A stretch of 36,953 nucleotides of DNA, taken from Acidimicrobiales bacterium. Its GTDB lineage: Bacteria; Actinomycetota; Acidimicrobiia; Acidimicrobiales; UBA8592. The number at the start of each line of letters is the position of its first letter. Within the stretch, counting starts at the first letter, position 1. Shown one piece after another: positions 1 through 8,177 of this stretch. Both the position numbers and the translations under genes were made by a program. Under the pieces are notes generated by a model. It was not told the DNA's origin. It saw only the letters and a program-made list of their open reading frames with translations, and searched no databases. The stretch is taken from the NCBI GenBank assembly GCA_030740795.1, contig JASLWO010000041.1, positions 1 to 36,953 on the forward strand. Reading direction: 5' to 3'.

Positions 1-1278
1 CGCCATAACCGACCGGATTTAGCTTTATTTACAGATAGCGAAATCGTTGTTAGGATTCGTGATCTACACCCAATTATCCGAGAGTTCACTACCAATCAAA
101 TGGTTACTGCTACCTCTAGTGGGATACCACCGGGGATGCTCGGAGCAGTAGCGGAAGCAATTGGTGACCCTACGATGCCAATGCGAGTTCTAGCGGGTCT
201 AGGAGACGTAGATTCAGCTGCTCCATCATTTGCCCTCTGGAAGCTATCAAGACTTGTTAGTAATAATGAAAGCTTAACGAAAGCTTTTGATGAAGGAATT
301 GAAGGATTGGAAAAAAGAATCACAGCTTTGAATTGTGAAGAAAGCACCCAGTTCACTGAAAGTTTTGAAGATTTTATTTTCAACTATGGTTCACGTGGTC
401 CAAACGAATGGGAATTAAGTGCTCACACATGGGAAACAGATAGATCCATTCCGCTGAAGACAATAGATCAAGTACGGAAACAAGGCGATGATAAAAACCC
501 TGAAATAGGTGCACGAAAATCAAGTCAAGATAGGGAAGAACTGGTTAAGAGCGTGCGGGTGCAACTTTCAGAAATTGGTGACGATGAACTCTCTGGTGTT
601 TTCGAAGGAGCCTTGGTGGGCGGAAACCAAATGGTTTTTCGTGAAAGAGCTAAAACCAGTCTCGTTAGAGTTCTTCATGAAAGCAGAATGGCTATACGAG
701 AACTCGGGAAAAGGCACGCTAGCAAAGGAACCATTGGTGACCTTGAGCACATCTTCATGCTCCTTGACGAAGAATTAGAGGAATTTATAGCTAATCCAAC
801 AAGTTTCACTCAATTGTTGCAAGAACGGCACTTGGGGTGGATACGTTTGTGGGACCTCACCCCACCGTTCTTTCTCAGAAATGGGGTAATACCGCCACTG
901 AGTGAATGGGCTAAAGGCGGCACAAGCGAAGCTGCAACGGCAGAAGAAGGAGAGATGCTAACTGGAACAGCGGGAAGCCCCGGAATTACTCAAGGGAAAG
1001 CGCGTATTGTGACAGACCCTACGAACCCACCTGACCTACTCCCCGGAGACATCATGATCGCTCCATTGACTGACCCAGCATGGACGCCTCTATTCCTTGC
1101 CGTTGATGGTGTGGTAGTAAATGTAGGAGGTCAAGTTAGTCACGCAGTTATCGTCAGTCGAGAGTTAGGAATACCCTGCGTAGTTTCTGTTGAAGACGCG
1201 ACTGAACGAATTCAAGATGGAACAGTCATACAGGTAGATGGCACCAATGGGCAAGTGAAAATTATTGAGACCCACTAA
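1..1278 (+). CDS. PEP-utilising phosphotransferase (swivel-domain protein), 5' end outside window
   Basis: The reading frame is open from the first base, so the true start lies upstream; the ATG at 100 is only the first internal Met. The last ~100 residues form a PEP-utiliser mobile (swivel) domain: a GSPGITQGKARI entry, then GGQVSHAVIVSRELGIPCVV with the phosphorylatable His codon at 1141-1143, as in PEP synthase, pyruvate phosphate dikinase and rifampicin phosphotransferase. The ~300 residues before it are helical and resemble the substrate-binding middle domain of rifampicin-phosphotransferase-like dikinases. An ATP-grasp domain would be expected further upstream and cannot be checked. The stop overlaps the next start by 1 nt (TAATG), so the two products are probably made together. 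The family moves phosphate from ATP through the His to pyruvate or a small hydroxylated substrate; the substrate here is unknown. Confidence 0.85.
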   Translation, partial: RHNRPDLALFTDSEIVVRIRDLHPIIREFTTNQMVTATSSGIPPGMLGAVAEAIGDPTMPMRVLAGLGDVDSAAPSFALWKLSRLVSNNESLTKAFDEGIEGLEKRITALNCEESTQFTESFEDFIFNYGSRGPNEWELSAHTWETDRSIPLKTIDQVRKQGDDKNPEIGARKSSQDREELVKSVRVQLSEIGDDELSGVFEGALVGGNQMVFRERAKTSLVRVLHESRMAIRELGKRHASKGTIGDLEHIFMLLDEELEEFIANPTSFTQLLQERHLGWIRLWDLTPPFFLRNGVIPPLSEWAKGGTSEAATAEEGEMLTGTAGSPGITQGKARIVTDPTNPPDLLPGDIMIAPLTDPAWTPLFLAVDGVVVNVGGQVSHAVIVSRELGIPCVVSVEDATERIQDGTVIQVDGTNGQVKIIETH

Positions 1279-2582
1279 TGGTGTATGCGGAAAAGAACCG
1301 GTGGGGGAACCCGAAACTTGCTGGAACCCCTATTACGCGTGAACGATACACAACGCGGGAATTCATGGAGTTGGAGTGGCTGCATATCTGGACGAAAGTC
1401 TGGTTGTTGGTCGGACGCGTTCCAGAAATACCGCAAACAGGGGATTATCTAGTTGAAGATGTAGGACCTGAGTCTTTCATCATAATCCGTCAAGGCAACG
1501 GGACTATAAGAGCTTTTTACAATGTGTGCCAGTATCGCGGGTCACGACTTATTATGGAACCCGAAGGGAACATAGAATATTTAGAATGCCCATCTTGTGG
1601 CAGCAAGTGGAGTCACTCCGGTGAACACGAATGGCAGGTAAGCGTCGGCGATAAGGAATTATCCGACCGTTTGATCCTCAACGAAGTTCGAACCGAAACG
1701 CATGCTGGTTTCATCTTTATTACTATGAACGAGAATGCCTCGTCTTTGAAAGACTATCTAGGTCCAGTCTGGGATGACTGGGCTAATTATCATAGCGACG
1801 AATGGGTCCGAACTTCAGCGGCGACTGTAACTGTTGACTGCAACTGGAAAGTCCCTCAAGACAATTCCTGCGAATCGTACCATCTCCCTACCGTTCACCC
1901 TCAAGGGGAATACTGGATCGAACACGACTATAAACAATGCGTCTTCGACTGGTGCGACGAGGGACATAACCGTATGGCTATTAAGATGGGGACCCCAGCT
2001 AGATCTCTGCAATCAAAAGATCTTAAGATTGATGAACAGTTGGCAGCGATGCTGGTGCCATGGGGTCTTAACCCCAATGATTTCCAAGGACGCGAATATG
2101 AAACAAGGAGGGCGCTGCAAGGAGCCAAAAGAGAAAGAGGGACTGAGCGCGGGTATCAGATAAAGGACCTTGACGACGATCAACTAACCGATGCCTATCA
2201 CTACAACATCTTCCCAAATGTGACAATAAGTTACGCAGGATGTGAGTACGTTTCCATGCAAAGAATGCGGCCACACCCGACCGACCCGGCAAAGTGCTTC
2301 TATGACAACTTTACCTATGGGGCTAGAGGAAGCGAAAGTGACGTTGGACTTGATGGATTAGGCGGGAAAGAATGGTTAAACGAAGGAAGGAAAAGACAAT
2401 TCTTCAATTATGGGGAACGATTGATGAACAGGCGTATCGCCGACCAAGACTTAAGTATCGTTACTGGACAACAACTTGGTCTAGCGTCCCGAGGTTATGT
2501 GGGAGTCACGTTAGCTGGGCAAGAAGACCGCGTGCAACGATTTCACGACGTCATTAACGAATATGTTTCTGTAGATATTTAA
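1278..2582 (+). CDS. Rieske-type ring-hydroxylating oxygenase alpha subunit with replaced cluster histidines
   Basis: 434 aa, usual length for an alpha subunit of an aromatic-ring or quaternary-amine oxygenase. The C-terminal catalytic domain looks intact: the mononuclear iron site reads E-S-Y-H202-x4-H207, and the expected carboxylate is D391 in DQDLSIVTGQQLGL. The N-terminal Rieske domain is abnormal. The usual C-x-H...C-x2-H is here C84-Q-Y86 (codon TAT 1533-1535) and C104-P-S-C107 (codon TGT 1596-1598), so both histidine ligands are gone while both cysteines, the loop length and the flanking RG and KW residues remain. The paralogue at 31963-33315 has the normal motif. The gene may carry a non-Rieske centre, depend on direct electron delivery, or be non-catalytic. 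Translation is coupled to the upstream phosphotransferase; the gene runs 4 nt into the convergent SnoaL-like gene. Confidence 0.85.
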   Translation: MVYAEKNRWGNPKLAGTPITRERYTTREFMELEWLHIWTKVWLLVGRVPEIPQTGDYLVEDVGPESFIIIRQGNGTIRAFYNVCQYRGSRLIMEPEGNIEYLECPSCGSKWSHSGEHEWQVSVGDKELSDRLILNEVRTETHAGFIFITMNENASSLKDYLGPVWDDWANYHSDEWVRTSAATVTVDCNWKVPQDNSCESYHLPTVHPQGEYWIEHDYKQCVFDWCDEGHNRMAIKMGTPARSLQSKDLKIDEQLAAMLVPWGLNPNDFQGREYETRRALQGAKRERGTERGYQIKDLDDDQLTDAYHYNIFPNVTISYAGCEYVSMQRMRPHPTDPAKCFYDNFTYGARGSESDVGLDGLGGKEWLNEGRKRQFFNYGERLMNRRIADQDLSIVTGQQLGLASRGYVGVTLAGQEDRVQRFHDVINEYVSVDI

Positions 2583-3037
2583 TTACTTCCCGTAAATCTA
2601 TCTATGCCGGGTGCTTCCGGCCTTGGGGGAGTAGCGCCCATAGTTAAGAAAGTTCTTTTGGATATCTTCCAACCAGATTCAGTATGGGACCAATTATCGT
2701 GGTATTGGCCGCGCACTTCATAATCGCCTAAACCCTCCGTATCCACTCGATGCCAAGCATGGACATATGAAACCGAACTAGCGTTAGTTCTGTTGAGGAT
2801 AGTTACCTGAACGTTACTAATGGTATGGCAACTCGCTACCCATTTGTTAAGAGCGGTAAGGAAAAGGTTGAGTATCTGCTCTCGCCCGTGGATATCTTCA
2901 CCGTAATAATTGGCAATAGCTTCTTCGGTAAAACATTCTGCTTGCTCATTAGGGCGATTTAGGTCAGCTAACCGGGCTTGTTCAAAAATCATAAAAGTGA
3001 TTTCTTGGATAGCTAGGACATTCTCAATAGTCTCCAT
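2579..3037 (-). CDS. SnoaL-like / NTF2-fold protein
   Basis: About 152 aa, matching the SnoaL_4/NTF2-like family: small cone-shaped alpha+beta barrels used as dehydratases, isomerases, hydroxylases or as beta subunits of Rieske oxygenases. Recognisable are the long N-terminal helices, the central SCHTISN segment whose His (about residue 71) aligns with a pocket His in the family, and the RGQYHDNW...GWKISKR ending typical of these folds. The start is either ATG at 3037 (TGATG overlap with the preceding stop) or GTG at 3040; an AAGGA lies upstream of both. Last gene of a three-gene minus-strand operon with VOC and SDR. A bile-acid-dehydratase-like role (BaiE is a family member) is possible, but the pocket is too divergent to assign. 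Confidence 0.75.
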   Translation of the reverse strand: METIENVLAIQEITFMIFEQARLADLNRPNEQAECFTEEAIANYYGEDIHGREQILNLFLTALNKWVASCHTISNVQVTILNRTNASSVSYVHAWHRVDTEGLGDYEVRGQYHDNWSHTESGWKISKRTFLTMGATPPRPEAPGIDRFTGSN

Positions 3038-3552
3038 CACAGAATCCTTACCGGATCTGAACCATCCCAGTCTTGTGCGGTTCTCGCGACATGGTCAAAA
3101 AATGCGGCCATGGACTCGTTAGGGTCAACTATTTCTATGAAAGGAATATCTTGCGTTCCCGTCATGTAGAGAAACTCATTTCCATTTCCGGTTAGGCCGT
3201 GTTGTGCTTGCTCACTGCCTAAAGAAAGAAAGTGGTTTCTCGCTGCCTTGATTTCAGCCCAGTAACACACATGGTGGATTCCTTGGAGACCTGAATCAAG
3301 AAATTCGTTATAAATAGATGGTTCAGGGGATGGTTCAATCAACTCAATCTGTTGGGTTCCGCTTTGCGCTAAACCCATTCGTGCTTTCATTCGAACATTC
3401 TCTCCACGATACGTTGTCTCAGCTATGTCAACGGTGTAAAGAAACCATGGCCCGACACCATGGAAACTTACCCAATGATTGGCTTCCCGTTCAATGTCAT
3501 CTACTACAAAAGCTGTTTGTCTAATTACTCCAAGCCAAGAAGGTACTTTCAT
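3037..3552 (-). CDS. VOC-family (glyoxalase/dioxygenase-fold) protein
   Basis: 171 aa with two beta-alpha-beta-beta-beta modules. Metal-site positions are seen as Gln (RQTAFVV, where family members often have His), Glu in QIELIEP, His in GIHHVCYW and Glu in PFIEIVD, so at least three of four ligands are retained. This resembles the Glyoxalase_4 / methylmalonyl-CoA-epimerase-like branch. Likely an epimerase, lyase or dioxygenase acting on a catabolic intermediate; the substrate is unknown. A GAGGTG ribosome site precedes the ATG. It sits 9 nt after the SDR gene, and its stop TGA overlaps the SnoaL-like start, indicating one transcript. Confidence 0.8.
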   Translation of the reverse strand: MKVPSWLGVIRQTAFVVDDIEREANHWVSFHGVGPWFLYTVDIAETTYRGENVRMKARMGLAQSGTQQIELIEPSPEPSIYNEFLDSGLQGIHHVCYWAEIKAARNHFLSLGSEQAQHGLTGNGNEFLYMTGTQDIPFIEIVDPNESMAAFFDHVARTAQDWDGSDPVRIL

Positions 3553-3561
3553 ACAATCACC

Positions 3562-4344
3562 TCATAACTTAAAGAGTTGCCCGCCATCAATAGCAATATC
3601 TTGACCAGTAAGCATATCAGGTGCCCCGCTCGCAAGATAGAGGACAACATTTGCTATTTCTTCAGGGGTTACGAAAGCAGCTTGAGGGTTTAAAGAAGAG
3701 AGATGATTCGCTACAGCTTCAGGACCTTGTTCAAATAAGGGTTGTTGGGTTTCAGTTAGGGTAGGCCCAGGGGACACTGAATTGACTTGAATCCCCGCAT
3801 TGGCATATTGGAGCGCTGCTTGCCGTGTTAACCCGATTACTCCATGTTTACTAGCGACATATCCAGGTGTCGCTCTTCTGCTTCCCCTATGTCCGACGAT
3901 CGAAGCGTTATTTACGATTACCCCTCCATCATTTCCCAACATGTAAGCAATCTCTGCACGCATGCAGTAAAAAACTGATGAGAGATTTGCTGCAATAAGG
4001 TCATTCCATGATGAATCATCGTATTCATGGAAGAGCGCATCGCTATCAAATACACCAGCATTGTTAAAGGCAACATCCAGAGAGCCCAAAGTTGCGACCG
4101 TGTCTTGGATTAGCTGGTCAACTTCTGAGATTTCTCGTAAATCAGATTGTAGGTATATGACTTTATATCCCTGATCCTGGAGAGATTCTTCTATCTCTTC
4201 CCCAAGTTGTTTTCGGCGCCCAGTGAACGCGACGCTAGCACCATTCTCGCATAGTGCTTCCATAGTGACTTTCCCTATCCCTGAGGTTCCTCCAGTCACT
4301 AGGGCGACTTTACCTACAAGTGGTTTACTTGTTGTTTCCGTCAT
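3562..4344 (-). CDS. Short-chain dehydrogenase/reductase (SDR)
   Basis: 260 aa classical SDR. The cofactor loop TGGTSGIG is near residue 18, the NNAG motif is in mid-protein, the catalytic Ser is in NNASIVGHRG and the Tyr/Lys pair is in YVASKHG. The C-terminus GQDIAIDGG is typical of FabG-like members. TGRRK after beta-2 has an Arg where NADP-preferring enzymes carry a basic residue, so NADPH is plausible. The start is placed at the Met preceded by GGAG (TCCGGAGATAGATATG); a 29-residue longer frame exists but lacks a ribosome site and looks unlike the family N-terminus. First gene of the SDR-VOC-SnoaL operon, divergent from the zinc alcohol dehydrogenase at 4468 across 123 nt. Confidence 0.88.
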   Translation of the reverse strand: MTETTSKPLVGKVALVTGGTSGIGKVTMEALCENGASVAFTGRRKQLGEEIEESLQDQGYKVIYLQSDLREISEVDQLIQDTVATLGSLDVAFNNAGVFDSDALFHEYDDSSWNDLIAANLSSVFYCMRAEIAYMLGNDGGVIVNNASIVGHRGSRRATPGYVASKHGVIGLTRQAALQYANAGIQVNSVSPGPTLTETQQPLFEQGPEAVANHLSSLNPQAAFVTPEEIANVVLYLASGAPDMLTGQDIAIDGGQLFKL

Positions 4345-4467
4345 ATCTATCTCCGGAACTATTGTCCTCCACGGCCAATTATTATGCAATTGGTACCTCT
4401 CTAGGATTCTAGGAGTGCGGATTGCGAACAAAGTTTTTCCATGTTTAGATCATATGAGGAGGACAAT

Positions 4468-5517
4468 ATGAAGGCTATGGTTTTGCGATCTGGTGAATTG
4501 CGCATTGATCAAGTTCCAGATCCTACACCGCAGAGTGGACAAATTATAGTCAAATCTCTTTGCTGCTGTATATGTGCCAGCGACTTGCACATGGTTCATC
4601 ACGCTGAACGGTTAGCTACATGGTCAAGAGAACACGGGGGACCATTTGATTTCGACCCTGATAAAGACGTTGTCTTAGGGCACGAGTTCTGCGGAGAGAT
4701 AGTCGCAGTTGGTGCGGATCTGGCTAGAGGCCTATCCGTCGGAGATCGAGTGGTCTCACAGCCCGTGGTTTTTGGTGAAAGTGGATTTGCTGTACTTGGT
4801 TATTCAAATGAATACCCGGGTGGCTTTGGAGAATACCTAGCATTAAGCGAAAGCCTTGTTCTGCCAGTTCCTGAGCACATGTCAAACGAAACAGCGGCAC
4901 TCGTGGAGCCTCTTTCGGTAGGAATCCAATATGCGAGAATAGCAAATATCCAAGACGGAGAATCCCCGATAGTCATTGGTTGCGGAGCAATAGGTTTGGC
5001 TGTCATCGCTGCTTTCAAAGAGAAAGGCATCGGACCAGTCATAGCATCAGATTTTTCGCCTTTCCGAAGATCCATGGCAGAAAAAATGGGAGCAGATAAA
5101 GTCGTTGACCCCAGCGATGAAAGCCCGATAGCTGTTTGGGACCAAGCAACACCTACTGGTACAGGCTGCGTGGTAGTAGAATGCGTCGGCGCGCCTGGAG
5201 TGCTTGGAGAAATACTAATATCATCCCCATGGTCGTCAAGGATTATCGTTGCCGGCCAGAATCTAGAAGACGATACGTTCTTTACCGCTTCAGCACATAC
5301 AAAGGGACTCAATGTTCAGTTTGGCGGGTCACCAATAGCGAGCGATTACTCCAACGCTTTATCAGCGATCTCTACTGGAAATATTGATGTCAGTGCATGG
5401 CAAACAGGCCATGTTGACCTTGATGGGGCAATTGAAGCGATCGCAGACTCGACAGATACCGAACGGCACACACGAATTGCTATCCACCCACATGGAGTAG
5501 ACGCCAGTCTCAGGTAA
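4468..5517 (+). CDS. Zinc-dependent alcohol dehydrogenase (MDR family)
   Basis: 349 aa. Catalytic zinc ligands are visible as C36 in C-A-S-D-L-H and the G-H72-E73 pair in GHEFCGEIVAVG. The four-cysteine structural zinc loop of classical ADHs is absent. The Rossmann fold has VIGCGAIGLAVIAAF followed by ASDFSP, where the Asp suggests NAD preference. The start is the ATG preceded by GAGGAGG at 6 nt; an upstream in-frame ATG at 4441 has no such site. Members oxidise secondary alcohols, polyols or threonine-like substrates; the substrate here is unknown. It overlaps the end of the convergent sulfatase gene by 8 nt. Confidence 0.88.
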   Translation: MKAMVLRSGELRIDQVPDPTPQSGQIIVKSLCCCICASDLHMVHHAERLATWSREHGGPFDFDPDKDVVLGHEFCGEIVAVGADLARGLSVGDRVVSQPVVFGESGFAVLGYSNEYPGGFGEYLALSESLVLPVPEHMSNETAALVEPLSVGIQYARIANIQDGESPIVIGCGAIGLAVIAAFKEKGIGPVIASDFSPFRRSMAEKMGADKVVDPSDESPIAVWDQATPTGTGCVVVECVGAPGVLGEILISSPWSSRIIVAGQNLEDDTFFTASAHTKGLNVQFGGSPIASDYSNALSAISTGNIDVSAWQTGHVDLDGAIEAIADSTDTERHTRIAIHPHGVDASLR

Positions 5518-7102
5518 GCCCAATTCGTTGAAACTGATCATCTGGGGCATCAATTGAACGCATCGCCACCCTGAGCATTTCCTCCATGGCCGCCTCAGAC
5601 TTTTCGCCTACACGATTTTCTTGCTCGTTAGGGTCAACCGTTATGTCAAAAAGGTAATGCTTATCAACTGATTGATCACCAAAAGACCATATGGGCATTT
5701 GATCACCTTGAGCGAATGGCTGTCGCAGGACGGGAATTTCAGTTCCTGGCATAGTATCTAGCCAAGCTCGCCCATCCGGCGGAGGCATACCGACAATTCC
5801 GTCAAAATGAATAGGCATGGTTGACCAGCGATTAGACCAAAGCGAAATCGGGTAATTAGAACCGACTGCGGAGCGAGCATACTTTGTTTCCCCATTAGTG
5901 ATTTGCACCCAATTTCCCCAAACTCCGCCAAGAGCCCATTCCCTAATAGAGGATTCACTTTCGCTTATGAGAGGTTTCAATGATTTCCCATGCGTTAGAT
6001 GGTCGACTTCCGCATCAAAAATGTCAGCGATGGTAGCGAAAAGGTCAACGTTAGTGGTCAGCGCATTGTTAACAGTTCCGCCTTTAACTCCAGGCCATGA
6101 AACAAGTAGAGGTGTATGCCCAAGCGGCTCGTATTGCGGAACCCCTGGTTTCCCCCAAATGTCCTTCCCATCTCGCTCTTCTCCAAGGTAATGACCATGG
6201 TCGGTGCAGACGATCAATGCTGTTGTCTCCCACAGGTCTTTCTCATCAAAGGTGTCAAGGATCCTTCCAAACCAGTGGTCTATCATTGACAGTTTCGCTC
6301 CATAATTCGCTCTGATATGGCGACCTTCTTTTTCGGAAATTATTCCTTCTGAAATGCCTCCATCAATATAAGGTGGCCAGATAATCCACTCTTCTTCCCA
6401 AGCCTCGTCGAAATACATTCCTGACCAAGGAGGTGGTGTGTCAAAGGGTTCGTGAGGATCAAACTCATCTACGAAAAGGAACCACCGGTCATGATGCGGA
6501 GTGGCGTCGCGAAGGAAACGCTCGGCATCCATCATTGTCTGCGGACCCGGGTAGTCTTCGTCTGAACGGAAAAAAGTTCTAGATATGTCATATCCTCTAG
6601 CGGGAGTATCTATTCCATAACGGGACCAAAACCATCCACCAGGCCTTGCTGGCATTGCCGGAGAGCCAGCCCATGAAGGATCGTAGTAGGTTCGCCACAG
6701 ATCGCCTTCATGGCCTCTCACATAATTCCATCCACTAAAATCTACATGGTAATTTTCTCCACCAGCTTCAAAAAGGTGAGGATGGTCTGTTGCTAGATAA
6801 GTAACGACGCCGTTCTTTCGGAGGACAGACGTGATTGGTTGCTCCCATACCTCAATAGAGCCCCACGGTTTCCAAAGGAAATCCAAGGACCCGCAGAGAA
6901 TATCGTGTCTTGCGGGCATGCAAGGAAGCGATCCAGTCACATGACTAGTGAAACGGACAGCATGTTCGCTAGCGAATCGATCCAGATTCGGGGTTGCAAA
7001 TTCGCTACCACCATAAGAACCCAGAAGGTGCCGATTCAAAGAATCAAGGAGTACAACACAAACATTGGTCGGGTCCGTTGCGTTATTGTTTTCAGTGTTC
7101 AT
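5510..7102 (-). CDS. Cysteine-type sulfatase / phosphonate monoester hydrolase family
   Basis: 530 aa alkaline-phosphatase-superfamily hydrolase. The active-site signature is C61-M-P-A-R65, the C-x-P-x-R form in which Cys is converted to formylglycine. Metal ligands are D20 (in LLDSLNRH; the second Asp of the common DD pair is Ser) and the D-H of CTDHGHYLGE. There is no signal peptide, so it probably acts in the cytoplasm on imported or intracellular sulfate or phosphate esters. Maturation needs a formylglycine-generating enzyme or an anaerobic maturase, neither of which is in this window. Start: ATG with AAGGG at 6 nt; it overlaps the end of the NifU-like gene by 11 nt. Last gene of the selenoprotein operon. 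Confidence 0.88.
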   Translation of the reverse strand: MNTENNNATDPTNVCVVLLDSLNRHLLGSYGGSEFATPNLDRFASEHAVRFTSHVTGSLPCMPARHDILCGSLDFLWKPWGSIEVWEQPITSVLRKNGVVTYLATDHPHLFEAGGENYHVDFSGWNYVRGHEGDLWRTYYDPSWAGSPAMPARPGGWFWSRYGIDTPARGYDISRTFFRSDEDYPGPQTMMDAERFLRDATPHHDRWFLFVDEFDPHEPFDTPPPWSGMYFDEAWEEEWIIWPPYIDGGISEGIISEKEGRHIRANYGAKLSMIDHWFGRILDTFDEKDLWETTALIVCTDHGHYLGEERDGKDIWGKPGVPQYEPLGHTPLLVSWPGVKGGTVNNALTTNVDLFATIADIFDAEVDHLTHGKSLKPLISESESSIREWALGGVWGNWVQITNGETKYARSAVGSNYPISLWSNRWSTMPIHFDGIVGMPPPDGRAWLDTMPGTEIPVLRQPFAQGDQMPIWSFGDQSVDKHYLFDITVDPNEQENRVGEKSEAAMEEMLRVAMRSIDAPDDQFQRIGLT

Positions 7103-7346
7103 CTGTTACCCTTGGATCTATAATTACCACGTTTTGTAATGACGGAAATATCTTTACCCCTTGATCTAACATAATTTGTGAAAGAAATTCCGAGGGCATT
7201 ACGCATTCTCTGCAATCTGCTCCATCTAGTACCAACTCTAGCGAAATAGAACTATCCGTGAATTCCTTGAGCTGAACGTTACCACCATCAATTTCTACGA
7301 GTTCGCGAAGCATGGACATGATCTGATCAGCTGTTTCTTTATTCAT
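7092..7346 (-). CDS. Small NifU C-terminal-domain-like protein
   Basis: 84 aa. The pattern LRELVEIDGGNVQL, then a beta hairpin, then LDGADCRECVMPSEFL, matches the NifU/NfuA C-terminal domain (DGG turn, then G-x-C-x2-C). C45 and C48 would bridge a [4Fe-4S] cluster in a dimer. The residues after CxxC differ from the usual serine-rich stretch, so it is a divergent member, possibly specialised for the operon's own client. The start is ATG at 7346 in a TGATG overlap with the upstream SDR stop; a GTG at 7349 is an alternative. It lies between SDR and sulfatase, overlapping both, so expression is coupled. Other possibility: a persulfide or selenium carrier with the same fold. Confidence 0.6.
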   Translation of the reverse strand: MNKETADQIMSMLRELVEIDGGNVQLKEFTDSSISLELVLDGADCRECVMPSEFLSQIMLDQGVKIFPSLQNVVIIDPRVTDEH

Positions 7347-8176
7347 CACTTAGTGGTTTCTTCCGAAGTGGCTCCGCGAACCCCTTCAAGATTGCCTGGT
7401 CGAGTCCTAGAAAGAAAAGCTCCGGCGTCAGCAATGATAAATTGACCAGTAATACAGCGCGCTAGGTCACTTACGAGAAATGTTGCCAACCTGCCTAGTT
7501 CGTCGTGCTCTACCATTTTGCGGAGGGGAGTAGAGGCAACGATTTGCTCTAAGCGTTCTTCAGTGAAGGCGGCAGCAACGGTTTCTGTAAGCGTGGTTCC
7601 AGGAGCAATGGCAATCACGCGGACTCCGCTTGGACCTAGTTCAACAGCCATCGTGCTAACGAGATGGTTGATCGCTGCTTTGGAAGCTGAATAAGCAGAA
7701 TTATATGGGGATGGTCTAGTAGTTTCACCTGACGTGACAAAAAGAATAACTCCACCACCATTGCTAACCATAAGCTCGGCTTCAGCTCGACCACAGAGTG
7801 CTGAGAGTGTGAGATTCTGATCAATGATGTCTCTCCAGTCATCTCCTTGGTAGTCAATAAAGGGTTTCAAACCCCGACTCGCAGGGATCATACCGACATT
7901 ATTCACAGCGATGCTTAAGCCACCCATCAGTCTGAAACTTTCTTCTACAAGCATGTCAACCGCTTTATCATCTCTGCAGTCAGCAGCGACAGCGTAAGCT
8001 ACTCCACTCTCTTCTTGGATTTCCAGAGCAACTGATTCAGCCCGCTCTTCAATTAGGTCATTTATTGTTACTTGAGCGCCTGCTCGTGCTAGCCATAGAG
8101 CAATTTCTCTTCCTATGCCGGCTCCCGCTCCAGTAACAAGCGCTGTTTCGCCTGAGAGGTCTATCGTTACTGCCAT
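7346..8176 (-). CDS. Short-chain dehydrogenase/reductase (SDR)
   Basis: 276 aa classical SDR: TGAGAGIG cofactor loop near residue 16, NNVG in mid-protein, Ser in VTSGETTRPS and the catalytic Tyr/Lys in YSASKAA. The Asp in TINDL after beta-2 points to NAD(H). A ~20-residue tail after the usual GAFLS end is unlike the other SDRs in the window. The start ATG is 1 nt after the stop of the UGSC selenoprotein gene, with no intervening space, so it is translated from the same mRNA. It probably oxidises or reduces a carbonyl on the substrate handled by the selenoprotein operon. Confidence 0.87.
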   Translation of the reverse strand: MAVTIDLSGETALVTGAGAGIGREIALWLARAGAQVTINDLIEERAESVALEIQEESGVAYAVAADCRDDKAVDMLVEESFRLMGGLSIAVNNVGMIPASRGLKPFIDYQGDDWRDIIDQNLTLSALCGRAEAELMVSNGGGVILFVTSGETTRPSPYNSAYSASKAAINHLVSTMAVELGPSGVRVIAIAPGTTLTETVAAAFTEERLEQIVASTPLRKMVEHDELGRLATFLVSDLARCITGQFIIADAGAFLSRTRPGNLEGVRGATSEETTK

Positions 8177-8177
8177 C

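Noticed and set aside
4800-5312. Minus-strand ORF of 170 aa inside the alcohol dehydrogenase gene
   Set aside because: Shadow of a well-conserved gene; its sequence shows no recognisable domain.
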